A stretch of 64,000 nucleotides of DNA from Sandaracinobacteroides hominis (GTDB lineage: Bacteria; Pseudomonadota; Alphaproteobacteria; Sphingomonadales; Sphingomonadaceae), in NCBI RefSeq assembly GCF_016464365.1, contig NZ_JADCUC010000003.1:372001-436000 (forward strand). The letters are read 5' to 3'. The notes beneath the pieces are model-generated. The model ran no database searches. It had not been told where the DNA came from and saw nothing but the letters and a program-made list of their open reading frames with translations. Each line of letters opens with the position of its first letter. The stretch's first letter is position 1. Both the position numbers and the translations under genes were made by a program. Positions 1-7,596 of the stretch are shown piece after piece.

Positions 1-279
1 GTCCATAAGCCGGCCGACATCCTGCAGATAGGTGAGCGGCACATAGGTGAGCGGATCGCGGGCATAGCCGCTGTCTCCGCGGCCGCGGAAGCTGGGGGTG
101 ACGACGCGGAAACGAGGCGCGAAATGCTGGGCGAAGGCTTCGAAATCGCGGGCGTTGCGGGTGAGCCCGGGCAGGCAGAGCAGCGCCGGCTGGCCCTTTT
201 TCGCCGTGCCATAGTCGCGATAGTGCAGACGCACATTGTCGCTTGTCCACAGGTATCGGTCGGCCCAGTTTTGCTGCAC
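1..279 (-). CDS. Alpha/beta hydrolase, N-terminal part (runs off the window)
   Basis: The visible 93 residues are the N-terminus of an alpha/beta-hydrolase-fold enzyme. They contain the oxyanion-side strand LLCLPGLTRNARDFE followed by VVTPSFRGRGDSGYA, the typical segment before the nucleophile elbow. The catalytic Ser, Asp and His lie beyond base 1, so the substrate cannot be judged. I chose the GTG at 277-279 because an in-frame TAG lies four codons upstream, with an AGGAA ribosome site in front. It is divergent from a TetR regulator 146 bases away, which probably controls it. Confidence 0.8.
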   Translation of the reverse strand, partial: MQQNWADRYLWTSDNVRLHYRDYGTAKKGQPALLCLPGLTRNARDFEAFAQHFAPRFRVVTPSFRGRGDSGYARDPLTYVPLTYLQDVGRLMD

Positions 280-318
280 GAGGGCTTCCTAGGCAATGCC
301 GGGGCAGAGCGCAATTTC

Positions 319-350
319 CGCGAACTTTTGACTGCCACTCAGTTTTCGCG
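319..350. promoter_or_regulatory. Imperfect inverted repeat between hydrolase and TetR gene
   Basis: CGCGAA at 319-324 faces TTCGCG at 345-350 across a 20-base centre in the divergent intergenic region. TetR proteins usually bind inverted repeats in such positions. This is a candidate operator only; the half-sites are short and GC-rich. Confidence 0.3.
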
Positions 351-425
351 CATATGAGGTGGCGGGGATGCTCATCCGGGCCGGTTGGCGCGGGGATCTG
401 GGTGCGAAAGAGAGGTCTGAGGTCC

Positions 426-1124
426 GTGGCTACCAAGGCGAGTGCAGTGCAGGTTGTGAAGGGCGGCAAGACCGCCGCGCGGACGGCAAAGCTGGAACCC
501 GACAACAAGTCTCGCCGCTATGATCCGGCCGAAACCCGCACCCGCGTTCTGGAGGCTGCCTATGTGCTGTTTGGCACGCGCGGTTATTCCTGCACCGGCA
601 CGGCCGACATTGCGGCTATGGCAGACGTTTCCGAAGGCTCGATCTTCTATCATTTCGGCTCCAAGCGGGCGCTGCTGGTGGAGCTGGGCCGGATGCACGG
701 CCAGAAGATGGTGGCGGCGATGGAAGCCGGCGAGCCGCTGGATACGCTCTCGTTCGAAGTTTCGATGAACCGCTGCTTCGACTTCTGCGAAGTGAACAAC
801 ATGTGGGAAGAGGTGGCGCACGACGGCGATTGTCCGCCGCTGAACCAGAAGATTTCCAAGAAGACGCCCGAGGCCGAGCCCTTTTTCCATGCCGCGAAGG
901 AAACCGTGGTTGCCTGGACCAAGGCGCATCTCGATGCGATCACCGCGCGCCACAATCTGAAGGTCATGGATACCGAAATCGCCGCAAACATGATCTTCGC
1001 ACTGGCCGGTGAAGCGCTGCAAAGCTATTTTGCGCCGGAAACCACGCCGGAGATGCAGGCGCGAATCCGGGCGGAGTGCATCCGCTTCTGCACGGCGGCA
1101 ATCGGCTATCCTAGCAATAGCTGA
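426..1124 (+). CDS. TetR/AcrR family transcriptional regulator
   Basis: Single-component DNA-binding repressor of about 232 residues. After a basic, probably disordered N-terminal tail of about 35 residues comes a classic TetR helix-turn-helix: RVLEAAYVLFGTRGYSCTG, then ADIAAMADVSEGSIFYHFGS and KRALLVELG. The remainder is a divergent ligand-binding domain with no recognisable ligand signature. I take the GTG at 426 (AGG just upstream) as start; an in-frame GTG about 24 bases earlier is also possible. The divergent hydrolase is the likely target. Confidence 0.8.
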   Translation: MATKASAVQVVKGGKTAARTAKLEPDNKSRRYDPAETRTRVLEAAYVLFGTRGYSCTGTADIAAMADVSEGSIFYHFGSKRALLVELGRMHGQKMVAAMEAGEPLDTLSFEVSMNRCFDFCEVNNMWEEVAHDGDCPPLNQKISKKTPEAEPFFHAAKETVVAWTKAHLDAITARHNLKVMDTEIAANMIFALAGEALQSYFAPETTPEMQARIRAECIRFCTAAIGYPSNS

Positions 1125-1161
1125 CGCTTGATTCGCAGGCGCGCCCCCGCCATTCCGGGGC

Positions 1162-2547
1162 ATGGCAGAGCTTCCCGATTTCCGTCCCTCGCAAGCCGTG
1201 CTCGAGCTTGGCGGCGATTTCTACGATGCGGTGCGGGCGGCGGATTTTCCGGCGCATGTTCTGCGATTCCGTAACGGGCGGGCTGCCGCCGAAATCGGGC
1301 TGGAACCGCTTTCCGATGCAGATTGGGTGCAGCATTTCGGTCGTTTCGAGCCGCTGCCGGGCAGCCTGAACCAGCCGCTGGCGCTGCGCTATCACGGGCA
1401 CCAGTTCCGCACCTACAACCCTGAACTGGGCGACGGACGGGGGTTTCTGTTTTCGCAGATGCTGGATTCGTCCGGGCGGCTGATGGACCTGGGCACCAAG
1501 GGCTCCGGGCAGACGCCCTGGTCGCGGGCTGGCGATGGGCGACTGACGCTGAAGGGCGGCATGCGCGAGGTGCTGGCGACGGAAATGCTGCAGGCGTTGG
1601 GGGTGACGACCTCCCGCAGCTTCTCGCTGATCGAGACCGGCGAGGAGCTGGAGCGCAACGACGAGCCTTCGCCTACACGATCGGCGGTGCTGGTGCGGTT
1701 GTCGCACAGCCATGTGCGCTATGGCAGTTTCCAGCGGCTGGCGGCGCTGGAGCAGCCGGAGAATATCGCGAAGCTGACCGGCTATGTGCTGCGGCATCTG
1801 GCCAGACGCGACGGGGGCGAGGATCCCTATGCCGTGCTGATGGGCTATGCCGTGGAGGGGGCGGCACGGCTGCTGGCGGAATGGCATGTGGCGGGATTCG
1901 TGCACGGGGTGCTGAACACCGACAATATGAACATCACGGGCGAGAGCTTCGACTATGGGCCGTGGCGGTTCCTTCCGGTTTGGGATTCGGCTTTCACCGC
2001 GGCCTATTTCGACCAGTTCGGCCTCTATGCCTTTGGGCGGCAGGCGGAGGCGCTGCACTGGAACCTGTTCCAGCTGGCGCAGGCGCTGCGCAAGGTGACG
2101 CCGGCGGAAAGCCTGATTCCGTCGCTGAAGCTATGGCCGGATCTGGTGGGCGAGGCTGTGCGCGCGCAGGCGCTGTGGCGGCTGGGCCTGAAGCGGCGCG
2201 ATGCCGCCGACGAGGAAGCGCTGATCCGCGCCTTTGAGGTCGGCCTGGGCGAAAGCGGCGTGCAGCCGGATGCGGCCTGGTTCGGGTTTCGCGGTGGGCG
2301 GGCGTGGAAGGATGCACCGCCGGCCTTTGCGTTGTTTCAGGAGCAGCTGGCGGGTTTCGAGGCCGTGGAAGGCGCGCTGGCGCATGGCTATTGGGCCGAT
2401 CCCTTTCCCTGCACGATGCTGGTCGAGGAAGTGGAGACGCTGTGGTCGGCGATTGCCGAGCGCGACGACTGGGCGCCGCTGGAAGCGAAGATCGCCGCAA
2501 TCCGGCGGATGGGCGAGGCGCATGGGAGCCGCGAGTCTGCCCTTTAG
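1162..2547 (+). CDS. selO: Protein adenylyltransferase SelO (YdiU/UPF0061 family)
   Basis: Pseudokinase-fold enzyme that transfers AMP from ATP to Ser/Thr/Tyr of target proteins; the family is linked to redox homeostasis. The 461 residues match the usual length (about 480). Visible family landmarks are LALRYHGHQFRTYNPELGDG (about 74-93), the nucleotide-binding DLGTKGSGQTPWSRAGDGR (about 110-128), GGMREVLATEMLQALGV, and the metal/AMP site GFVHGVLNTDNMNITGESFDYGP split around 250. The C-terminal Sec found in eukaryotic and some bacterial members is absent. Its stop overlaps that of the converging small gene by four bases. Confidence 0.92.
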   Translation: MAELPDFRPSQAVLELGGDFYDAVRAADFPAHVLRFRNGRAAAEIGLEPLSDADWVQHFGRFEPLPGSLNQPLALRYHGHQFRTYNPELGDGRGFLFSQMLDSSGRLMDLGTKGSGQTPWSRAGDGRLTLKGGMREVLATEMLQALGVTTSRSFSLIETGEELERNDEPSPTRSAVLVRLSHSHVRYGSFQRLAALEQPENIAKLTGYVLRHLARRDGGEDPYAVLMGYAVEGAARLLAEWHVAGFVHGVLNTDNMNITGESFDYGPWRFLPVWDSAFTAAYFDQFGLYAFGRQAEALHWNLFQLAQALRKVTPAESLIPSLKLWPDLVGEAVRAQALWRLGLKRRDAADEEALIRAFEVGLGESGVQPDAAWFGFRGGRAWKDAPPAFALFQEQLAGFEAVEGALAHGYWADPFPCTMLVEEVETLWSAIAERDDWAPLEAKIAAIRRMGEAHGSRESAL

Positions 2548-2888
2548 TCGGCCCAATAATCGAAGGCGCGCTGCTGGTGCTTGCGGACGAAGGCCGCGGC
2601 TTCCGGGCCGACGAACAGCCCGCTCCATTCGTCATGTCCCTTGGATAGCCACCAGCCCTGCCCCGGTATGCCGTCTGACTGGCGGACGACAAGGGAGGCG
2701 AGCGACGGGCGGTCCTGCGCGCGCTGCAGGCTGTCCACCTCTTCCAGTGCAGCGCTGAGCTGGCCCACCTTAAAGCGGACGAACGGGTGGCCGAACCAGC
2801 GGAAGACGTCGCCATAGCTGATCGATTCTTCGCTCTTGGCTTTCAGGATCAGCAAGGCTTCCAGTTCGTCTGTGGGGAAGAGTGGCAT
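2544..2888 (-). CDS. Conserved small hypothetical protein, 114 aa
   Basis: I do not recognise a named family. The protein starts MPLFPTDELEALLILKAKSE, has a hydrophobic/aromatic middle (FRWFGHPFVRFKVGQL) and a glycine-tryptophan segment GIPGQGWWLSKGHDEWSGLF, and ends in an acidic WAD. It has no signal peptide or membrane span and is probably cytoplasmic. Codon use looks native. It converges with selO, the two stop codons overlapping (2544-2547), and is divergent from hemB. The reading frame stays open far upstream over hemB, but only from this ATG does the sequence look like a folded protein. Confidence 0.6.
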   Translation of the reverse strand: MPLFPTDELEALLILKAKSEESISYGDVFRWFGHPFVRFKVGQLSAALEEVDSLQRAQDRPSLASLVVRQSDGIPGQGWWLSKGHDEWSGLFVGPEAAAFVRKHQQRAFDYWAD

Positions 2889-2905
2889 GGCGGTAAGGCT
2901 AGCGC

Positions 2906-2953
2906 CAAGTGGCGCGCTACCCAAGGGTAGCGCGAAGGCAAGTGGCGCGCTAC
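2906..2953. repeat. Direct repeat pair with embedded perfect hairpin, upstream of hemB
   Basis: The 15-mer CAAGTGGCGCGCTAC occurs at 2906-2920 and again at 2939-2953. Between them the first copy forms a perfect 10-bp stem with a two-base loop: CGCGCTACCC (2913-2922), AA, GGGTAGCGCG (2925-2934). It fills most of the spacer between the divergent small gene and hemB. It could be a bidirectional regulatory site, a small dispersed palindromic element or a terminator-like structure. Confidence 0.6.
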
Positions 2954-2963
2954 ACGCCGGTTG

Positions 2964-3959
2964 ATGACAAATGGGGACTTTCCCGCCACCCGCCTGAGAC
3001 GCCTTCGCCGCAGCCCCTGGTCGCGGGCGATGGTGGCCGAAACGCGGATTTCGCCTGCGGACCTGATCTGGCCGATCTTCGTGCGCGACGGGACGGATAT
3101 TGCCGAGCCGATCGCCACCATGCCCGGGGTCTTCCGACATTCGGTGGACCGGCTGCCGGCGCTGATGCGGGAGGCGCAAGCGCTGGGGATTCCGGCGATT
3201 GCGCTGTTTCCCTACACCCAGCCCGAACGCCGAACCGAAGGCGGAGAGGAAGCGCACAACCCCGACAATCTGGTTTGCCGGGCGCTGCGGGCGATGCGCG
3301 ACACCGGTGCCAATGTCGGCCTGCTGACCGATGTGGCGCTGGACCCCTATACCAGCCACGGCCATGACGGGCTGGTGGACGGCGAAGGCTATGTGCTGAA
3401 CGATGTGACAGTGGATGTGCTGGTGGGGCAGGCGCTGAACCAGGCGCGGGCCGGAGCCGATATCGTCGCTCCTTCGGACATGATGGACGGGCGCGTGGCG
3501 GCGATCCGCAGCGCGCTGGAGGCGGACGGTTTCCACGACACCCAGATCATGGCCTACTCCGCCAAATATGCGAGCGGCTTCTATGGGCCTTTCCGCGATG
3601 CGGTGGGCGCGGGCGGTTACCTGAAGGGCGACAAGAAGACCTATCAGATGGACCCGGCGAACGGCCGCGAGGCGCTGCGCGAAGTGGCGCTGGACATCGC
3701 CGAGGGCGCCGACAGCGTGATGGTGAAGCCGGGCCTCCCCTATCTGGATATCGTCGCACGCGTGGCGGAGCGCTTTGATGTGCCGGTGTTCGCCTATTGC
3801 GTATCGGGCGAATATGCGATGGTGGAAGCGGCCGCCGCTGCCGGCATGCTGGACCGCGAGAAGGTGGTGCTGGAGTTGCTGACCGCCTTTCGCCGGGCGG
3901 GGGCGTCGGGCGTGCTCACCTACCATGCGCCGCTGGCCGCGAGGTTGCTGAACGGATGA
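2964..3959 (+). CDS. hemB: Delta-aminolevulinic acid dehydratase (porphobilinogen synthase)
   Basis: Condenses two 5-aminolevulinate molecules to porphobilinogen, the second common step of haem synthesis, in the cytoplasm. The 331 residues match the family. Signatures seen: RMRR-like N-terminus RLRRLRRSPWSRAMVAE, DLIWPIFV, the metal/active-site region TDVALDPYTSHGHDGL, the first active Lys in MAYSAKYASGFYGPFRDA (about 200) and the Schiff-base Lys in SVMVKPGLPYLDI (about 253), followed by PVFAYCVSGEYAM. The ATG at 2964 is preferred over the adjacent TTG. Its stop overlaps the aminopeptidase start (ATGA), so they are co-translated. Confidence 0.96.
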   Translation: MTNGDFPATRLRRLRRSPWSRAMVAETRISPADLIWPIFVRDGTDIAEPIATMPGVFRHSVDRLPALMREAQALGIPAIALFPYTQPERRTEGGEEAHNPDNLVCRALRAMRDTGANVGLLTDVALDPYTSHGHDGLVDGEGYVLNDVTVDVLVGQALNQARAGADIVAPSDMMDGRVAAIRSALEADGFHDTQIMAYSAKYASGFYGPFRDAVGAGGYLKGDKKTYQMDPANGREALREVALDIAEGADSVMVKPGLPYLDIVARVAERFDVPVFAYCVSGEYAMVEAAAAAGMLDREKVVLELLTAFRRAGASGVLTYHAPLAARLLNG

Positions 3960-5338
3960 CCGATTTCGCCCGGCTGCTGGCGCCCGATCAGGGCGAGGCC
4001 GCGACACAGATTCATCTGGTTTCGTCAGCCGGGTTCGAGGCGTTTCTGGGCAAGCTGCCGGAAGTGGCGCGGGCGGCGGTGGCGGCCGCCGGCTTCCGCG
4101 GACGCGCCGATAGTGCCGTGTTCCTGCCGGGCGGCGGCACGGAATGGTCGCTGGCGGTGGGGTTGGGCGACAGCGAGGAGGCCGGGCGCTGGACGCTGGC
4201 TTCGGCTGCAGCCCAGCTGCCGGAGGGCCGGTATCGGCTGTCCGGCCCGGTGCCGGCGTTGGCTCTGCATGGCTGGCTGATGGCGCAGCATCGCTTTGGC
4301 AAATATCGCGTGGAGGAACATCCGCGCGGGCCCCGCCAGTTGCTGCTGTCCGATGTGGCGGCGATGCGCCGCGCGCTGGCAGAAGCGGTAGCGGCGGCCG
4401 AGGTGCGCGATCTGGTGGATACGCCCGCCGAGGACATGGGCCCCGGAGAAATCGAGGCGGCGATCCGCGCGTTGGGCGACAGTGCGGGTGCCAAGGTGAG
4501 CGCCGTCGTTGGCGAAGCGCTGATCGAGCAGAATTTCCCGGCCATCCATGCGGTTGGCCGCGCCTCTCCGCGCCGGCCGCGAATCGTGACGATGGAGTGG
4601 GGCGAGCCTTCGCATCCGCTGGTCGCGCTGGTGGGCAAGGGCGTGTGCTTCGATACCGGCGGGCTGAACCTGAAGCCCGGCAATTCGATGGGGCTGATGA
4701 AGAAGGACATGGGGGGCGCAGCGCATGCCATCGCGCTTGCCCGGCTGATCGTCGCGCGCGGGTTGAAAGTGCGACTGAAGCTGGTGGTGGCGACGGTCGA
4801 CAATGCCGTTGCCGGCGACGCCATCCGCCCCGGCGACGTGATTTCCACGCGCAAGGGGCTGAGCGTGGAAATCGGCAATACCGATGCCGAGGGGCGACTG
4901 ATTTTGTCGGACGCGCTGGCGCTGGCGGTGGAGGCGAAGCCGGCGCTGATCCTCGATTTCGCCACGCTGACGGGTGCGGCACGGGTGGCGCTGGGTCCGG
5001 ATCTGCCGGCGCTGATGGCGAACGACCGGGTGCTGGCCGACCAGCTGCTGGCGGCGGGCGAGGAAAATGACGATCCGCTGTGGGAGCTGCCCCTGTGGAA
5101 GCCCTACAACCGGCTGTTCCGATCGGACATCGCCGACCTGAACAACAACAGCGACAGCGGTTTTGCGGGCGCCATCGTCGGCGGCCTGTTCCTCGACCGC
5201 TTCGTGCCGAAGGATATCCCCTGGGCGCATATGGACCTTTATGCTTGGAACCCGACGCCCCGGCCCGGCCGCCCCAAGGGCGGTGCGGCGATGACGATCT
5301 TCGCCTGTCTCGCCATGCTGGAAGGCCGCTTCGCATGA
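3956..5338 (+). CDS. Leucyl aminopeptidase family protein (peptidase M17)
   Basis: Cytoplasmic two-metal aminopeptidase that removes N-terminal residues during peptide turnover. The C-terminal M17 domain shows metal and catalytic motifs: VGKGVCFDTGGLNLKP (metal Lys/Asp, about 224-239), MKKDMGGAA, and the PROSITE-type signature NTDAEGRLILSDAL (about 310), then DFATLTGAARVALG. The 460-residue length is typical. The N-terminal domain is divergent from PepA. The start overlaps the hemB stop and its own stop overlaps the next ORF, making hemB-M17-NlpC/P60 one operon. Confidence 0.92.
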   Translation: MTDFARLLAPDQGEAATQIHLVSSAGFEAFLGKLPEVARAAVAAAGFRGRADSAVFLPGGGTEWSLAVGLGDSEEAGRWTLASAAAQLPEGRYRLSGPVPALALHGWLMAQHRFGKYRVEEHPRGPRQLLLSDVAAMRRALAEAVAAAEVRDLVDTPAEDMGPGEIEAAIRALGDSAGAKVSAVVGEALIEQNFPAIHAVGRASPRRPRIVTMEWGEPSHPLVALVGKGVCFDTGGLNLKPGNSMGLMKKDMGGAAHAIALARLIVARGLKVRLKLVVATVDNAVAGDAIRPGDVISTRKGLSVEIGNTDAEGRLILSDALALAVEAKPALILDFATLTGAARVALGPDLPALMANDRVLADQLLAAGEENDDPLWELPLWKPYNRLFRSDIADLNNNSDSGFAGAIVGGLFLDRFVPKDIPWAHMDLYAWNPTPRPGRPKGGAAMTIFACLAMLEGRFA

Positions 5339-6225
5339 GCGTTCCGGTTCGCAGCGTCCGCATCGATGGCCCGCGTTGCGCCCGGCCGCTCGGGCCGCTG
5401 GACCCGCGCGACAATGCCTGGCGCGACGATCTGGCCGACATCGCGCTGGCCGGCCGGGTTGCAGTGCCGCACTATGTGAAGCCCGCCGAAATGCAGGTGC
5501 TGCGGCAGGTGCCGCTGATGCATGCCGACAGCCCGATGGCGGTGGCTGTGAGCGAGCTGTTGCCGGGCGAGCGCTTTGCCGTGCTGGACAGCGGCCATGG
5601 CTATGCCTGGGGCTTTGGTTTGCACGACGGCTATGTGGGGCATGTGGCGCTGGATGCGCTGGGGCCGGTCGCGATGTCGGGCGAGGCGGGCCTGATCGGG
5701 CCGGGCGACGCGCTGCTGTTTGCCGAGCCGCTGATAAAGGCGCCGGTTGTGGGAACGCTTGCCGCGGGCAGCCGCGTCAGCTGGGAAGCACAGGACGAGC
5801 GGTTCGTAAAGCTCGCCGGGGGATATCTGCACCGGCGTCATCTGCTGCCGATGGAGGGCGATCCGACCGCCGACTGGGTGACGCTGGCGCTGCAGTTCGT
5901 CGGCGCCCCCTATCGCTGGGGCGGGCGCAGCCGGGCCGGGATCGATTGCTCGGGGCTGGTGCAGGTGGCGCGGCAACTGGGCGGCCACCCGTGCCGACGA
6001 GACAGCGACATGCAGTTCGCCGACGCAACCGAAGTGGCAGCCGACGATGCAAGGCGCGGCGACATCGCCTGGTGGCCGGGACATATCGGCATTGTGCTCG
6101 GCGACGGAATGTTTCTGCACGCCACCGCGCACTGGATGGCCTGCCTTGTGGAGCCGTTGGCAGACGTGATCGCACGCGCGGCGGCAGGAAACGGGCCGGC
6201 GGAGCCGAAAATCGGCCGTTTCTGA
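5335..6225 (+). CDS. NlpC/P60 family cysteine peptidase with SH3-like region
   Basis: Probable peptidoglycan or cell-wall-peptide hydrolase. Residues about 55-185 contain SH3-like beta segments (AVSELLPGERFAVLDSGHGY). The C-terminal NlpC/P60 domain carries the catalytic Cys in GGRSRAGIDCSGLVQVA (about 205), His in RRGDIAWWPGHIGIVLGDG, and the third polar residue in FLHATAHWM. No signal peptide is apparent at the chosen ATG, which is unusual for a cell-wall enzyme. The start overlaps the aminopeptidase stop by four bases; the pairing with an M17 peptidase suggests recycling of wall-derived peptides. Confidence 0.88.
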   Translation: MSVPVRSVRIDGPRCARPLGPLDPRDNAWRDDLADIALAGRVAVPHYVKPAEMQVLRQVPLMHADSPMAVAVSELLPGERFAVLDSGHGYAWGFGLHDGYVGHVALDALGPVAMSGEAGLIGPGDALLFAEPLIKAPVVGTLAAGSRVSWEAQDERFVKLAGGYLHRRHLLPMEGDPTADWVTLALQFVGAPYRWGGRSRAGIDCSGLVQVARQLGGHPCRRDSDMQFADATEVAADDARRGDIAWWPGHIGIVLGDGMFLHATAHWMACLVEPLADVIARAAAGNGPAEPKIGRF

Positions 6226-6380
6226 GCCGTTCTTGCGATTAATTGCCGAACTGCAACAGGTTCAGGAATCTGAAGATATTCGCGGTTGCTTGGCTTGTGC
6301 CCCATGGGGGGCTGAGCTATGGGCCGCCGCAGGCGTAGCATGGGAAGCGGCGCATCCCGGCTCGGCAGGAGGATGTTTGC

Positions 6381-6866
6381 GTGTCGGATGCTCAGACGAA
6401 GCGCAGTGAAGCCAATATTATCGACCACTCAAGCCTGGTTGCAGAGCTTCAGCGGCTGGAACTTCCCAAGGATTATCGTCCGTCCGACGACGAACCGTTC
6501 ATGAATGATCGGCAGCTCGCCTATTTCAGGGCGCGGCTGCTGCATTGGCGGGCCGATATCGCGGCGGAAGCGAAATCCACGCTGGAAACGCTGAAGGAAG
6601 GCCCTATTCAGGAGCCTGACCAGACAGACCGGGCGTCGTCCGAAACCGATTGGGCGCTGGAACTGCGCACGCGGGACCGGCAGCGCAAGCTGATCTCCAA
6701 GATCGACGCGGCCCTGCGGCGGATCGAAACCGGCGACTACGGCTATTGCGAGATCACCGGCGAACCGATTTCGCTGCAACGGCTGGAAGCGCGGCCTATC
6801 GCCACTATGACTCTCGAGGCGCAAGAGCGTCACGAGCGCGAGGAGCGGGTTTCGCGGGATGATTGA
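6381..6866 (+). CDS. dksA: RNA polymerase-binding transcription factor DksA
   Basis: Secondary-channel RNA polymerase regulator that works with ppGpp in the stringent response. At 161 residues it has the coiled-coil region (FRARLLHWRADIAAEAKSTL onward, about 50-110) and the C-terminal globular motif ETGDYGYCEITGEPISLQRL. Only one Cys of the usual four-Cys zinc finger remains; the other positions are Thr, Thr and Ala, as in known Zn-independent alphaproteobacterial DksA proteins. The GTG start at 6381 has an AGGAGG eight bases upstream. The stop codon lies in the base of a hairpin. Confidence 0.94.
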   Translation: MSDAQTKRSEANIIDHSSLVAELQRLELPKDYRPSDDEPFMNDRQLAYFRARLLHWRADIAAEAKSTLETLKEGPIQEPDQTDRASSETDWALELRTRDRQRKLISKIDAALRRIETGDYGYCEITGEPISLQRLEARPIATMTLEAQERHEREERVSRDD

Positions 6867-6884
6867 GGCGCCGAAAGGCGCCTC
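6865..6884. terminator. Hairpin at the 3' ends of dksA and the converging DUF465 gene
   Basis: GAGGCGCC (6865-6872), loop GAAA, GGCGCCTC (6877-6884): a perfect 8-bp stem with a stable GNRA tetraloop, beginning inside the dksA stop codon. It lies between two converging genes, so it could stop both transcripts. Neither side has a strong T-tract, so it may only be a 3'-end stabiliser. Confidence 0.6.
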
Positions 6885-6899
6885 AACTATGTCCGGGGA

Positions 6900-7064
6900 C
6901 TAGAGAGCCGCGAAGGTTGCGGCCTCTTCCTTCACCTTCAGCTTCTGCTTCTTCAGCTGGGCAATCTTCGTCGTATCCGGAAGTGGACGCATCATCTCGG
7001 CATCGATCTGGCCCTCGATACGGGCTTTGCGAGCGTTCAGGGCTTCGAGATGGGCGCTGGCCAT
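6900..7064 (-). CDS. Small DUF465 (YdcH-like) coiled-coil protein, 54 aa
   Basis: A 54-residue protein with start ATG at 7062-7064 preceded by AGGAATT. It begins MASAHLEALNARKARIEGQI and continues with MMRPLPDTTKIAQLKKQKLK; the helical heptads and the KIAQLKKQKLKVKEE core are diagnostic of the DUF465/YdcH family of short alpha-helical proteins of unknown function. No membrane span or signal. A second family member lies 260 bases away on the opposite strand. Confidence 0.85.
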   Translation of the reverse strand: MASAHLEALNARKARIEGQIDAEMMRPLPDTTKIAQLKKQKLKVKEEAATFAAL

Positions 7065-7325
7065 GGTGGCAATTCCTTTCCAGTTACAGCGTTGGGAGGG
7101 GAGTTAATCACGCGTTGATGCGCTTGTCAGCGTCGATTTGGGCATGGCTGCTCTTATCAGGATGTGGAGTGCCTGAGGTGCGATGGACCACCAGATGTCG
7201 GCTTTCGTTCAGGGCGGGCGTCGGCGGCAGGCAAACGACTCGGATGCTCCCCGGCGCCTGTTGACGCCGGGCACGGCTGTGGCAAATGCGGTGGGCTAGG
7301 TCGCGCGCTCAGAAACGGGGCTGGG

Positions 7326-7523
7326 ATGGACGAATCGGAACTGAAGGCGAGACTGAACGCGCTGTCGCTGGAGCACCGCGACCTGGACGCTGCGATCGAT
7401 GCGCTGGCGCGTTCCGCGACTGCCGACATGCTGCAGATTGCGCGGCTGAAGAAGCGTAAGCTGCGGCTGAAGGATGAGATGTCGGTTATTCAGGATATGC
7501 TGATCCCCGACATTATTGCCTAG
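7326..7523 (+). CDS. Small DUF465 (YdcH-like) coiled-coil protein, 65 aa
   Basis: Starts at ATG 7326 behind GGGGCTGGG. The protein runs MDESELKARLNALSLEHRDL and contains MLQIARLKKRKLRLKDEM, the same short antiparallel helical hairpin pattern as the 54-residue paralogue at 6900-7064. Function is unknown; the family is widespread in Proteobacteria and often sits near dksA or regulators. The 260 bases between the two paralogues show no further gene. Confidence 0.85.
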   Translation: MDESELKARLNALSLEHRDLDAAIDALARSATADMLQIARLKKRKLRLKDEMSVIQDMLIPDIIA

Positions 7524-7543
7524 CCGGGCTTTGGCCGGTTGCG

Positions 7544-7566
7544 CGCGGGCGAGCAGTCGCGCTTGC
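7544..7566. repeat. Dispersed 23-nt intergenic repeat, copy 1
   Basis: This 23-mer between the DUF465 gene and the Rieske oxygenase matches 13657-13679 at 22 of 23 positions. Shared core: GCAGTCGCGCTTGC. Both copies lie just past the 3' end of a minus-strand gene. Two copies are too few to define an element family from this window alone. Confidence 0.4.
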
Positions 7567-7596
7567 CGCGCTTTGCGCCCGGCGTGGGTTGCTGCC

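Noticed and set aside
2544-5441. Very long minus-strand open frame (965 codons) across hemB and the aminopeptidase
   Set aside because: Its sequence is Arg/Pro/Ser-rich, typical of the complement of high-GC coding DNA. Only the last 114 codons look like a protein, and hemB and M17 motifs are on the other strand.
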